Shown here one piece after another: positions 23,930 to 37,512 of a stretch of 64,000 nt of DNA. Location of the stretch: positions 186,001-250,000 of the forward strand of contig JAJKFH010001359.1 of assembly GCA_023333565.1 (NCBI GenBank). The letters run 5' to 3'. Position 1 is the first letter of the stretch, and the number at the start of each line of letters is the position of its first letter. Under the pieces are notes generated by a model. The model was not told the origin of the DNA. It did not search any database and saw nothing but the letters and a program-made list of their open reading frames with translations. The stretch comes from Puffinus mauretanicus. Lineage: Eukaryota; Chordata; Aves; Procellariiformes; Procellariidae. A program made the translations under genes and the position numbers.

Positions 23930-25560
23930 TTTGTCCAGTGTTTTATTAAATGACATCTATGAGTCAAGCCTATCTTAACATTACCAGAATTCAATCAGCA
24001 CTACTGTTGGTAACTCTGGATGAAAACCAATACAGATTCCTTACAAGGAGAATCTTGAAATATTGATCACTTGTTAAATGTATCAGTACGTTTCATGATT
24101 AAAATATTCAAAATAATCCAAATACTAGCTTTTCTGCTTTTCTTTTCTACAAAGGAAGCAGCTGCTAAGTTTAACATGATGTAATTGCCTTTTACCCCTC
24201 TCCTCAAACAGATGACAGGGGCCTTCATGACAATTTATCTGGGATTGATTATATACTACCCTTGCTGAAAGCTTATTTGGAGAATATGACTTCATTTCAT
24301 GGTAGGTAACATAAAAAACTGCAAACCTTTGCTCCAGTGGCCTGATCTCCTGAACAAGAGATGAGGCTCTAAATTCCGAATGAGGCATCCATCGGCCTGG
24401 GAGCTGTCACTGCCTGCAAATTCTATAGTGACAGCCCATTAGAAAGAGACATAATGACATAAATCAGGATTATCCCATTCATGGCCTATGGGACATCTAT
24501 CACTCTTGAAGTTCTAAAAGGATGAGAACGCACCTGTGATTTGCAGTCACTAAAGTGTTCCCCGTGATCTTTAACTGAAAAATTTTCATTACAAAGGAGA
24601 GTTTGGACACTTTTAAATTGGCTTCCCACTATTTCTTACAGTCCCAGGACTATCTCCAGTGTGTGCTAGAAACATTGTTGACACTTGCTGCTTCTTCTTT
24701 ATGGTAGCTGCACAGCAGCTTGCACACTATTGCCGACCTGCTGCGTTGTAGTGCAGTGGGTAATTCTGGAGGTGGGCTGAGGACGATATGCCAAGCATGC
24801 AAGTCTCTGCTGAGTCCCTTGCAACTGTAACAGCTGCAAAGGGAAGTGAGTCTTGAGCTTAGATAGAAATCTAAGCAGAGTTCTAAGTAGGAGATTTGGG
24901 GCTTACAGGTTTTGTAACAATATGATCCCAACCTCCTTAACTTTAGGTAAAAAAAAAGACGCAGAAGGAATCTAATAAAGGATATTGGAATTTTTAGATG
25001 GTGCATGGTTTCTAATTGAACAGGTTAAATAACTTTTTCCTCTCTATCTTCAATTAACAAGCACATATATTCTAACCAAAGAAGTAAAAAGTTTCTCTAG
25101 AAGCACTTGGGAGTTGAAGTGAACACAAACCCTGCAGGGATGTACTAGAAGAGTTTGGAAAATGGTCAACAGTTGTTTGTTGCAATCCAACACCCATTTC
25201 CAAGGCTGGCTGAACAGTGTTCTGAGGCATGTTATAAGTGTTTACAGGAGCTAGAAAAAGGTTTTGACATAATTTTGGAGATACAAAGTGCATTAAGGAT
25301 TTTTTCCTTTAATTACATATGGTAGGTCAACTTATCTTTGTTATCAGATATGGGATAAATCTGGTGTGACAAATTAACCTTAAGCTAGTCTATGTGATTT
25401 TCTCATAATGAAAGAGAAAATTATTGCCATTGGAAGTGTCCCCCATTTCGCATCTCCTTCTCTGAATACCTGTCAGTTTTGGCTCGCCTGAAAAAACCTC
25501 ATTAGAATGCCATCCGAATTCCATGGAGAGGTCCACTGAAGATAACCAGGGTCAGACATA
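23930..25560. other. Non-coding sequence, no gene recognised
   Basis: No supported exon is seen. Minus-strand frames at 24125-24388 and 24650-25006 match nothing known. The 24.36-24.6 kb part is complex, non-repetitive sequence that could be conserved regulatory DNA; it includes the stem described separately. Confidence 0.5.
24403..24435. promoter_or_regulatory. Inverted GCTGTCACT / AGTGACAGC pair (TGACAG cores)
   Basis: Nine-base arms at 24403-24411 and 24427-24435 are perfect reverse complements around a 15-base spacer. Each holds TGACAG or its complement, the known core bound by TALE homeodomain proteins (MEIS, PKNOX, TGIF). They could be paired sites or a small stem. No function is shown. 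Confidence 0.3.
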
Positions 25561-25565
25561 GCCCA

Positions 25566-25919
25566 ATGACTGCAAGGCAAGTCCATAGGGATGAAGCAGG
25601 CCTGAGGTCAGGCCAGGAAGTCAGCCTGCGAGTCATGGTTTGGGTGCAGATCAATGAGGTCCATGGCCAGGCACAGGCCTGGCTGTGGCACAGCTGGAGC
25701 TGTAGCCCAGGGAGGGTTCAAGCACTAAAGCCTCAGTTTAAGTTCAGCTCCCCTGGGAAGGGAGTCCATCCCTTGCTGAGGTCTCCTGCAGAACTATCTG
25801 GGAGCACCCTCTCCAAGGTCACCCAAAGGAAGGATGATAGCCCTCAGCTGTGCTATTGCGAAGTTCGTCCTGAGCTCAGGCAACCAAACCTCCAGGAGTG
25901 GAGATGCTCTCACGGATAG
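25566..25919 (+). other. GC-rich segment with a 117-codon open frame, unclassified
   Basis: This segment is far richer in G+C than its surroundings (GGTCAGGCCAGGAAG, CCATGGCCAGGCACAGGCC, CCCAGGGAGGG) and stays open for 117 codons in one plus-strand frame. The translation resembles no protein I recognise. It is rich in Q, S, R and W, and has no signal peptide or membrane segment. GC-rich DNA lowers stop-codon frequency, so an open frame of this size is not strong evidence for coding. It may be a retroelement relic or a non-coding exon. Confidence 0.3.
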
Positions 25920-28900
25920 ATAAATGTGGGGAAATCAGTAATTCTTTCAGTCAGACTCCATTTCAAAATTTGGAATTCCTGAGAGGCCAAACATGACAAA
26001 TGATTCCTCCTTCAGTTTTTAACAAGGGAGCTTAATCTTGAAATGATTACCCTGGCCAGGAAAGATGGCTCTGGCTAGCAACCAATTGCACTCCCTGCCC
26101 ATCCATTTTCCTCCAAGTAAAAATAATCTTTGATGTTTTCAGTAGAGGATCAAGTTTGCAACATCTCACTGTATAAGGAATCCAGAAGACCTAACGGATG
26201 AGACAAGCTAAATCCATACTGTATTAAAGCTCTCAACTTTTCATTGATTTCAGCTGAAAAGTAAAAATTAAATAAAAATTGGAAGCATGAACACTGTTTT
26301 CTTAACAATGGCTCAATTGGGTGCATGCAAATTGCAATCAGTGGAGGACCTCATGTACAAGAGCAGTATGAATCTAGGACCTCGCTAGAAGTAGAAGTAG
26401 AGCAGAAGTAGAAGCACTGTACATGCCTACATTTTTTTCCATCCCTCTTTTACTAACTGGTTTTATTGTCTTTGAAATGGAGATGAAGGAAAATAAGAAA
26501 CATCTACTACGCTGTCATCTTTTTCCTAGAGTGTAACTTAGTAGCTTACTTTAACAGGAGCCTATTCTGGGTAATTTTGATTTCAGCTCGTGCAGGTATA
26601 GATATCTGAGATTTATGCTTTAATTCAATGAGGCTTGCTGCTGGATTTGGGCCTAGCACATTCGTTCATTATCCTAGACTTTTTGCAGTTGATGATCCAA
26701 AAATGTACCCTAAATGTACCCAGCACTAAATCCTGGTTAGTAAATATTCTGGACTACACAATTCAGTGAAGCCAGGCATGGGAAAATTATTTTGCTCATA
26801 ATCAGAGATGCAGAATTAAGGTAAGAAGATTCCCCACAGCATTTAATTCCTATGATAAAATAGAAATGGAAGACAAAAACGGGAAAAAAAGCCTTAGCTA
26901 TATATCAAACATGCTTTGGCCCTTCTCTAACACCCCATTTGGCCAAGGTATTAGATGGTTCATATTTCAAGGTGTATTTTCTTGCTTACGTATATTATTC
27001 TGTTCACGAGAAGCAGAATCCATTACAATTTTAGCAAGCTTCAGCTCCAGTTCAGGAGAATTGATTGTTTTCTCTTCTTACAAAGCCTTGCTTGCACCCA
27101 GCTGGGCCACTGTTGAGCTACCACATATTTGATCACCACAGCTCAGAAAGTCTCTCTCCTAATGAGCGTGCATGCCTTGTCTGTAGCACCGATCTTCAGC
27201 CAGAGCCACTTTATAGAAGCACATCCAAACCCTGTACACTTTTAAATACTACTTCTGCAACACAGATTTGAAGCCAGACAAATTCAATCTTAACTCAAAT
27301 GGGTATCAGTTTGTGATGGACACAAATTATCATCTGAGGCCAAGTTATAGGCAAGCCTCCTACTCATCTCCCCTCCTGAAGAGTAGACAGAACAATTGTA
27401 CTGATAGGACTCTTAATGTGAAGTTGCAATTAGGAGTCCCTAAATCACATGACTCCAGACATATGCTACTGTATCCATCTATGTTCCAATAATATATAGT
27501 GCCTTTAAACAACTGAATACACATCTGCATTATTAAATATGTAAAGTTACCAACTCTTAAAAAGCTAGGTGTTTTCAATCTTAAAAGTGCCCAGTTATAA
27601 TTTAACAGCTTGTTGTGCACATTAAATTAAATTCAACTGATCATATCTCAGGGCTGGAATGTAATTAATATTTATTTTCTTTCAAAGGCGCTGCAACATG
27701 GTATAGCCATATGCACATCAACAGTACTGCCTTTTGGGCCTTGTTAGAAATGTGGCTTGGCATTCTTGGGAGAGTGCCTAACACTCCCTTATCATTTCAG
27801 CTCTTGAGTACAGTGTTTTTGGTGCTCCAGAGACCAGCTATCTTCCATTTGCTGTAATAAGGACAGCAAGAAGCTACAGAGTGAGTTAAGTTTATATACC
27901 ATAAGGAGCATATTGTATATACTTCACTGATTAACAGTAATGATAGAAGTTGTATTTTTTTAACAACTGCCACAGTAATCTATATTCACCTCACCTTTCT
28001 TGGTGTGATATAGTACTTCTGCTAGAGAGCTTTCTAACTTATTTCTATTTGAATAAAAACAATTCCAAGGTATAGAGTTTCTGTGTCAAATTATATTTTG
28101 GCATATTGAATTAGCTAGATGTCACAAATCATGGGAACAAGTCATTATTATAGGACAAGAGAGTACACGGGATAAGTGAGTGCACATTTCAATTTGAAGA
28201 GATGATAAAAAGACTGTGGATTCCCTGCAACAGAAAAATTTCTTTTCTGCTCCCTGGACAAAGTAACTTATTTTGGGCAAAGATGACATTGTTCCTAGCT
28301 CATTGTATGTAGATTCAAATGCTTTGATTGAGATTTGCACTGGATAGTAAGCGGTTTCAGAACATTTCTTGCAACTACCCTTTGTCTTCCTGTTTGCAAA
28401 CTACCTTATTTGAATGTGGTCACATGAATTAATGATATAGCAGTAACACAGTAATTTACAACACAGCCAGCATTGTCACAGGTGTATGAAAACAAAGGCA
28501 TTACTCTAAAAGCAAAGGAATATTCTATACAATATGGCAAAAATATTACTAAGTAAAAAAAAAAATTAAAAATATGACTGTAATATATGATGCTGTGTCT
28601 GGTATCCCTGTTTTATCTACTGACATATCTCATGTTTTCTCCGGTCCATCTACGACCTCTGCACTACATGCTATAGAATAACATCTAGCACTGGCCTAGG
28701 AGCTGGCTTTCCCTGTGTGGGATGATTAATGGGCAAACAGGAATCTTCTCTTAAAGAAATGAACATAATCCTTAACTGATTTAAAGAAATGTAACTGTGG
28801 TTATTCACAAATATGCCACTAGATGGCAAGTTATGATTGCATTAGGCATCTCATACTCATCCTACAACTGTAGCAAGGCAGTCAATAGGAACAATCAAAT

Positions 28901-31018
28901 TACGATCACTGGGACGAGGAAGGTGCATTTACAAGAACCATTTATGAAACCTAATGTTCCTTTTCTCAAGACTGAAAATAGTTTTGAAACTATTTCCTTT
29001 CTCTGTCTTTAAACTTGGTAGGGTTCTCTGACACCCAAGGGCTATTTTCCTGAGTAGTTTCTGTTTTGTTTGTTTTAAATAGCAAAAATAAAGAAAATTA
29101 AGAGCATTTTCTCTATTTCTTAAATATATTATAAATAGTTTGGAAACTAACTGTTAAGTTAGAAAGTAATGAACCTATGTTTATTATTTCTTTTTGTGGG
29201 AGGACCCATGAATCAAAAGCTAGAGACTAACAGTTGTATTCAAGAGTAGGAATACAAGAATATTCCTACCTCTTTATTGCCATTCCTTGTCTGATTCTTA
29301 TACCATCATTCTTACCAGTGGAGGAAATCTGTTCAGTTTTGGCCAATCCTGAAATGATGAGCCAGCAGGTAAAATGATTTAGAATTTAAGAGAGAAATGC
29401 CCTATGAAAATGTGAGGTAATACAATTACTGAATAAAGACAATTTTTATAAAACCTATAGACCTAATATTTCAACAGGAAATGGGCTAGATTCTACACCG
29501 TGTTAAGACAAGTCTTGATTGAAACAGTTAAAGTCAGTTTAACAAACAATGTAAACATCAAGCCAAAATTGCTTGGTAGGGAAGAAATGCATACAGACAA
29601 CAAAGAAAAGGAAAGCTGATTTTTAAGAATTTCTACACAAAGATCTTTCAACAACTGGAATTCGGGGCAGAATTATCAAAAGTTCTTAGCTTACACCCAG
29701 CCAGCAAATGCACTCCTAGCTTTCCAAAATTCTCTTCTGATTCTTGGTTCACAAGAGATACTGTGGGAAATGGTAAGTTTTACATGTTTTAAAAAAAACC
29801 CAACCAAACAAATTACTTCTGTTGTATGAGCACATAATTTCAAAATTCTGCCCCTGAATTCCTTTGTTTAAAAATAAAATTAGAGGAAGGAAACCTTTCC
29901 AACAGTCTGAGAAAGGAAATAGTATTCTTCCAATCTAAAGACACCCTTTGAATGTCTGTACTGTGAAGAAAAGAAAATCTTTTTTGAGAGATGGAGTCTT
30001 TCTGCCATTCTGATTGCCAACAAAACCAGAAAATAATGCTTTTCATTTCTTCCTCTAAAACTTCATTTGTCTCTGTGAGACTGTTAAAAATTCACAAAGA
30101 CTGATGGAGAGAGGTGGCGATAAATGCTAAGTCAACCATTAAGCTGTCCTGCATGAAATGAATCTAAACTAAGTGCTTTGTTACCACCTGTATGCTAAAA
30201 CAGGTACTAAACAAATGTCTATGTTGCACTGAATTACATATAGCCATACTTATCTGTACAAAGTGACCAGCAATGCTACCAAATCACAATTCTCTAATCA
30301 CACAGTTAGTATCTACAATAAGGTGATGGTCAGATTCAGAACACTGACTTACAGAAGCAGCTCTCATTTATTTGCTTTTTTACATTACAAAAATCCTATT
30401 TCATGGCATTGCTGGTGGTTTCAACAAAAGTCGATTGAACAAAAATCAATCCAATTCCTTAAAAGAGCAGAATGCAGAAATCGCTTCCATACATGCCTCA
30501 CCTATTACACAGGCAGTGAAGTTTCTGTTGAACTGGCATGAGGAGGACTAGAAGAGCATAAGGTACAGCCTTTTCAGTGGTCCCAGAGGGCAGAATACGA
30601 CCATGCATGTTGCCGATCCCTTTCATAGATGACTGAATTTTTTTCTGCTATGATGTTCCTGACAACTGTGGAAAAATACACTTTTTGGCCATGTTACACA
30701 CTGACATCTGCAGTTTGACTGTCTGTTTGTCACTGGGATTAAATCTGTCCAAGCTGAGTACACAAGCCATCTTTCTGTCTATTTTTTGACATTATATATA
30801 CTCTGGAAAGTTTACTCAATTTATTGGAACAAAGAAATATATGGGGAAGCTATTCAATGCATAGAGATGCTCTGCCTAACAACAGGAGTCACTCTGCTTT
30901 CCAGAAAATTTTATACTTGTTTGAGAATCATTCCTGAAAGCTACATGCTATAGAGCATAGACAACATTCCTCTACAATAATACATGAAAAAAATAGCTGT
31001 GTATGTCAAAAAGGCATG
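25920..31018. other. Non-coding AT-rich sequence, no gene recognised
   Basis: No supported exon or nameable repeat is seen. A small AGAAGTAG tandem lies near 26383-26414. The rest is ordinary unique sequence apart from the CTCF-like motif at 28816. Confidence 0.5.
28816..28829 (+). promoter_or_regulatory. CTCF-like motif
   Basis: CCACTAGATGGCAA fits the CTCF core CCASYAGRKGGCRS at every position but the last. Binding is inferred. Confidence 0.4.
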
Positions 31019-31046
31019 TTTTTATTTATACATATATAAATAAAAA
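31019..31046. repeat. AT-rich palindrome, 12-bp arms
   Basis: TTTTTATTTATA (31019-31030) and TATAAATAAAAA (31035-31046) are perfect reverse complements separated by CATA. The minus strand offers AATAAA-type poly(A) signals, but no transcript is evident. Confidence 0.7.
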
Positions 31047-34000
31047 TTAAATAATATTCAACAATGAAACCAATCACAAAGAACATAGTTACAAGTGAAA
31101 CAAGACAAAGTCATATTTGATAAAAAATAAAACAGCAAAGTTAAGGCAAGATGCCTGTGAATGAATTTAAGGATGAGGTCAAGAAAACTTCATGATTAAA
31201 AACACTTGAATGGATGAAGGCTGTGAAGGAGAAATGTTTCCCATTCAAGCACTCAGGTCAGTATGGAAAACAGTCCTTATAGACAAATAAATAAAACAGA
31301 AATGAAGCATGCATACATCATCTCCCAGACAAGTCTAGAGAAAGCAATAATAGGAAACACTAAATCACTTTTATTTACTTCAGCGGTTGTTAATGACACC
31401 TGAGTGAAGTATCAAACTCTATAAAAAATGTCCTAAGAAGTTACTTATATAATAAATAACTGATGGAAGAAGAGCTACTCATGAATATATTTTAGCTGGA
31501 GAATTCAACTTCTCTCTTATATTCAGACAGTTCACCAAAACTTTACTCTTCAATGTTTTTAACAGATTAGTCAGCCTGAAAACTCATTTCAGTTTCTAAT
31601 TATTCAAGAGATTATTAAAAATTAACATCATAAATTCCTACAAAAGTAGCTGAATTTCACTTTCAGTTATCAGCTAATATAGGGCCAAATTACTCTCCAT
31701 CATGAAAACAGGGACTCCAGCAGCAAAGCAGAGGAAGAAGTATAGTCCAGTCATGAAGACATTAGCATTTGTAAATCGAATTCAAGACTTCATTCCCAGG
31801 CTGTCATGGGCTGTTGCTAGACCTCTTGTGCACAAATCCTTCACCCACGGAATGGAAGCAGCTGTATTGCTCTATTTCAAAGATGCCCAAATACCACTCT
31901 TGAAAGGAAAGACAAGGAAGGAGAGAGTACACATAAAAACTTGGAAGTAGCAAGTGTCCAGGCTAGGAATCAAGAGTGAAACCCTGGTTACATTAAAGTT
32001 TCGGGGAATTCTGCCTTGAAATCTATAGCTTTCAAGGTTTCGTTTGCCTGTAGTGTGAACGACCTCTCTTAAAATTTATCCCTGCCCGTGTCTGCTACTT
32101 TTTCCTCAGATAACATCTTTGCAGTATATTGTGTCTGTTAGGAGGTATTAACATTTAACAATGAGAAAGCCCCTCAAACTGCTGAAATGATGCTCCTCTA
32201 GCAAGAAATAACATTTTCTACACTTTGTGAATTTGAGTGACAGACAGTATCATGGTACAATGCATCTGTTCATGAACATTTACATCATTTATATCCAACC
32301 CTTCATCTTCCAGCAACAGTTAACTGACTTGGTGACTAAACAGTAATACGAGACCTCTGTGACAGTGACAAGCAGTAATAACCTGCTGAGAGCCTTTCCC
32401 ACGTGCACATCTATGCTTGTTTAAAGAACATAAGGAAGAATACTACAGCTTCAATACAACTCCATTGCTGCTAGCTTATCTGAGAGAAATCTTGAAGACT
32501 AATTAGAAGTAAATCAGCAGAGAACATAGCTCTGGTTTTGGAAAAATAGGGGTGTCTTTCTGGCTTTATTCAAGCCCATGATAACTGTCAAATCAACTAC
32601 AACAGAACCAGGATTTTACTAAGTGCTTCCCTTCAAATGTCTTAAAACGTCAACTACTCACAGGAAGTTGAGTTGTCGGTGGTCTGTTTAGCTTACTGTG
32701 AAGAGACAGAATAAGTTAGGAGAGTACGTGCTCTAAATTGCTAAAGAAGATAAAATTATTAACTTATTCATGATTTGCCAACTCCTTGCTTCCTTGTATT
32801 CTGGTTTCTATTTACAGCATGAAATGCTGCATTTTTGTGTGTTTATATACTTATATTATACATTCATAGAAATTAACATATGCAAGCCTTTTTTCCACAG
32901 AGATTTGAATAAGGTGCAGTTAGGTTCAGTTAATCAATTCTCTCTGCTCAAACACTGATGCTCTGAAGTACACCAGAAACCAACTCCAATCCTGACAGCT
33001 GCCAGGACATCAGGGAAAACCCAGTCCAAAGGGGAATAAAGCTACCTGCGGTGTGCTCTTCCAAAACCCTGGTCCGACACCAAAGCTTATCAAGGGGATT
33101 CTTCCCTCAAATATATGGTGTATATTTGAAGACTTAACAATGGCATCACTGCTGCTAAACATCAAAAATTTCTAACCCTGTAAGTACAGTCTTGACTCAA
33201 GTCTTTGCTGCCTTTTGTATTGTCATCACTAAGGATAAACTCTACCCAAAGCAGCTGGCCCATATCCCACTGGATGTGTACTGTGCTCAAGTTAATGTAG
33301 GACTTGAGTTGACTAAGAAGATTTATACATATTTTACGTACACATTTATTACACTTCTGTTTTAAGATCTGTAACAATTATTCAGTAATTATTATTAAAA
33401 AAAATTTGATAATTTTCCTACACTGATCTATTTGGTTTATATCACTTGAATCAAATACATGTTTCAAACTTCTATTGCCTATGCTTGCTTTAAAACAAAG
33501 CAATAAAATCAAGTGAAGTTTTGTATTAAAAGCTGTCTACATATGAAACAAAATCAACAGCAAAAAAAAAAAGTCTGAATCATGACTGTCTGCAAAGTAT
33601 CAGAAAATAACTGGAGCATAGCTGTCTGAACAATAAAGAGGTGACTAGGAAGAATGGAATTATTTATCAATAAACTGATAAGCAACCTACAATGAAGGCT
33701 GAGATTCTACACATGCCCAGTTTTGCAAGAAGGATTCACGGTGGCCAATCAATTCAACAAATAGGCAAGCATAAGATTTTTTGGTTTAAGACAGGTCTAT
33801 TATTCTCTTCTTACAGTAAAATTAATGGAAAATTTTTATTAAAGTCTGGTTTCTTAGCCCATACCCATTCTACTATAGAGAACTCAATTCATTATTTATT
33901 ATTATAAAAAACAAACAAGCTGGAAACAAAAAAATCTGTGAGATAAGAATAGAAATCACAGAAATAAAGCAGGAGTTTATATTACATGTGTATTGAAAAG

Positions 34001-37000
34001 TTAAGAATATATCATGACAGAATTATATATAAAGAAAATTACTCCCATATCCTACTCAGTGGTTACAGTGAGAAATGCAAAATGTCTTATAATTTATTGC
34101 CTTATATACATGTTTTATATTTAAAATACTCTGTACTCTTCCAATTTCTGAATTAGTCATTAGTAGTTTTATTTAGTAACAAGAAACAAAAAGTTTTATG
34201 TACAGATAACATTACATAAACTGTAGTTACATTTAAGCCTTTTGCAATTAAAGACATTTAATCCCAAACATTAAGAAAAATTCCCTTGAGACCATTAAAT
34301 TTAAAATTTGTTTACAACTGTTGAATAGAATTTGAAGATGCTAACTTTCAACCCTGAAAAAATACCTCACTTTTTATTTAAATTAAACTTTCATGGATTT
34401 AAAATCCAATTTAAATATTCATGACAAATACACTTCTTATTTAGGGAGAAATGCATGCATTAGAAAGCACACTGATTAAATTCAATGTAGTTTTAATGGA
34501 AACAGGTAAACACTTGATTAGTGACCAGTAAGAATCTGTTTTAATTTACATTAAAACCACATCTTCTCTTTGAACTCAAGGTCTAGCCCACTTAACTTTG
34601 TGTTGCTTGACATAAATAATTTTAGTATTGTTATGTCATTATTATGACTTTCAACAGAATCTTATCACGTATTCTCAAACAGGGTTTATAACTTTAATGT
34701 TAAAAAAGAAGTTAAATGCAAAACAGTGAAGAAAAATATTTATTTTTTGCTACATAATTAATCTTTAAATCATTCATTTTAAATGATCGGTAACTGTTTT
34801 CTTGAAGTTCTTGGTTCAGAAATATCTCTTGCTTTTTTAGAAAGCCTGGTTTAACACATGAGATTTGCAGATAACAGACATTTAGTAACAATGAATTTAA
34901 CATGTTGCTTTTCAGTCACAGCCATGCAGCATGTGAACCATGTCAACCACTTAGGAATCCACCTGAGTGTGTGAACACAGTGTCAATCACAACAGTCATT
35001 AATTTACTGCATATATCAGAAATAAACTGACACCCCAAGAAAATGGGCAAAAAGAAAATACAAGCCAAGAAACACTTCAGAATCATCACTCAAGGAGTCA
35101 CCAGAGCAGAGTTAACTAGGTGAACATATATTTGCACCTAACCCCTTGGGCTGGTGCAGTCTGCATCTAAGGAGTGATCATCTGCCCAAGCAAGTGACAT
35201 GGACTTCTACTTGGCAGGAAGAATCAGAAAATGGGCAACCAATCTCTGTGTCATTTTCTCATTTATGTCCAAATATTCTCTGTGCCCAGAACCAGTTGGG
35301 AAGTAAATCGTAAATGTTCTAGTTTTGAGAAAATATGTACAATTTCTAAAGTGCTTTTGCCAGATGGAGGTAAAATACATCATGCAGAACTCCATATTTT
35401 GTTCTGATGTTTATCTTATAGTTACATACATTATTCCTTCATCAAGAGAAAGCTAGAACAAGAAAGAAAACACTTTATGAAGTAATTGTCATTGTGTCTG
35501 AGTGGGACCAAAAACTGGTTTGTAAATAAAATTTTCTATTTCCTTTCATTTGCCGAAAAATATGTAAAACTGTATCTCTAAACACATTCACAACGTCTAA
35601 GTTTCTTCTGGGAAAACAAATAATGATGTCCTCTCTGTTTTCAGATTGGTGAGATAAGAGTGTTTAGAGGAATTCTACTGAAAGTAAATTTTTATATAAA
35701 TGGGAATTGAAATGTGTTCCCATGTTTGGGTATAGACACAGCTAAGTTTCAATATTTAATCTGAGTTTGCAGTTCAAAATGGAAAAAGAAAATTTGGTAT
35801 TTTAACATATTCAAGGTTTTATTCTATTTATTCTTGATTTCTATTAAATCTGCTAGTAGTTAGTCTGTTAAATCTGTTAAACTTTTTCAGGATGTGTATT
35901 TACACAAATTATAGTACAAATAAAATAAGACCATTTGTATATTCAAATATAGAGGGCATCCTGTTTTGTTTTACACAATATGTTAAGAATGCAAAGAAAA
36001 TGCTACTGTCACACATGCTATGTTTTAGGACCAAAATGAAGCATCACAGTTTTTAATAGTGTGTGAACACAGAATGGTAACAGGGCACTCAAAGTGAAGT
36101 ACTGGGGCTGAACTTCACTTATATGTCAGCAGCCCTGCCTTGTTTCCAAAGGCCAAGTAAAATTCATGAGGCAGAACTGGACTTGATTGCAGAGCCACCC
36201 AGTCAAACTCACAATGTATTATAATGCAAGCAGAGATGGTACATCACCACAGAGTGCAAGGACAATAAAATAGAAGATATTTGCATCCAGCTGGGACTGT
36301 TGGAGAAAAACTGACAAACCTACATAAAAATGAGTTAAGCATTATCTTGTAGTTTTGATGGAACTCTTATGAAATAATTTCACAGATGAATTATGTTCCC
36401 TTCTAGATTCACTACTTCAGGTCAAGCACACAGCGCTCCCTTCTTATGTATGTAGAAAAATATGAATAGCAAACTGGCTGCAGACGTTTGTGTCACACAT
36501 CCTCATGCTCTCTGAGAGGGTGACTGTATGTACATACATGTATTTCAAGTTGTTATAGCGCATGTTTTATCCTGTGACATGATCCTCATTCTCTGCACAG
36601 AATAAGAGAGAGAGTGATTCGATTTCATACTATCAGCTTAAACTGATAACTCTCAAAATCGACTTTTCTTTGTTTCATTTGTACAGATAGTTAATGAACA
36701 ATCCTGTAACAACCACAGCAATTGCTGACACTGAAGAACAGTACTAAGAAAAATGTCTAATGTATTTCTAGTTTATCTGAAAGCTGGGAGAAATGAGCAG
36801 AAGTAGCATCCTAGAAAAAATGGGTTCACCACAGTCAGCATCAAGACTTATTTGGGACCACTGCTAACTACAAATAATTACTTAGACCACAGAGTTATTC
36901 AGTGACGTTGAAACGAATTTTCATCATAAAGGTGATAAAAAGGTTAACCTCCTTAGCTTGCAACAAATATCTGAAACAAGACTTGTGGCAGAGTTAAACA

Positions 37001-37483
37001 TGAGGAACATTCACAACGTATGAGTTAGACTCAATCTCCTTTACCAACACTTAACACATGAACAATGATGTCATACTGGAATTCCTTCAAAATCCCTCAG
37101 GTTAAAATGGCACACTTAATTAAGCTAAAATGGCATTATCGACTACTTGCAGAAAATCATACTGTTCCAAGCATTATATTATCAACTCAAACACTTAAAA
37201 CTGGAAAGAAATGAGATACATACATAACTGGATTTTTAGAATGGAAACAACTGTAGTCAATGTAAGACTTCTGATTGACTTCAGAGAGTACTAGGTCAGA
37301 CCTGATAGCACCCAATCGTGTCTGTAATACAGGGCATAAAAAAATCTGATCAACTAACCCACAGAAATGCAAGTGATGATACTCAAGAATGATATGGAAA
37401 GCAGAACTGATTGCAAGAAAGATGCATACAGTCAAGCATAAAGAAAAACACATGAAGCTTGTGTAGAGTACACGGAACTTGCA
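31047..37483. other. Non-coding AT-rich sequence, no gene recognised
   Basis: No exon or nameable repeat is supported. The 32950-33090 part (with GGGGAATAAAGCTACCTGCGG) is more GC-rich, and an AATAAA is followed by a GC-richer stretch, as in LTR or terminal-exon ends; I could not find matching borders. The 33.5-35.5 kb part is AT-rich and could be an untranslated region or unique spacer. Confidence 0.5.
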
Positions 37484-37512
37484 ATTAATACTATGTTCAA
37501 CATAGTATTAAT
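37484..37512. repeat. Perfect palindrome, 14-bp arms with 1-base centre
   Basis: ATTAATACTATGTT, then C, then AACATAGTATTAAT: all 14 pairs match. This is longer than expected by chance in 64 kb and may form a cruciform. Confidence 0.9.
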
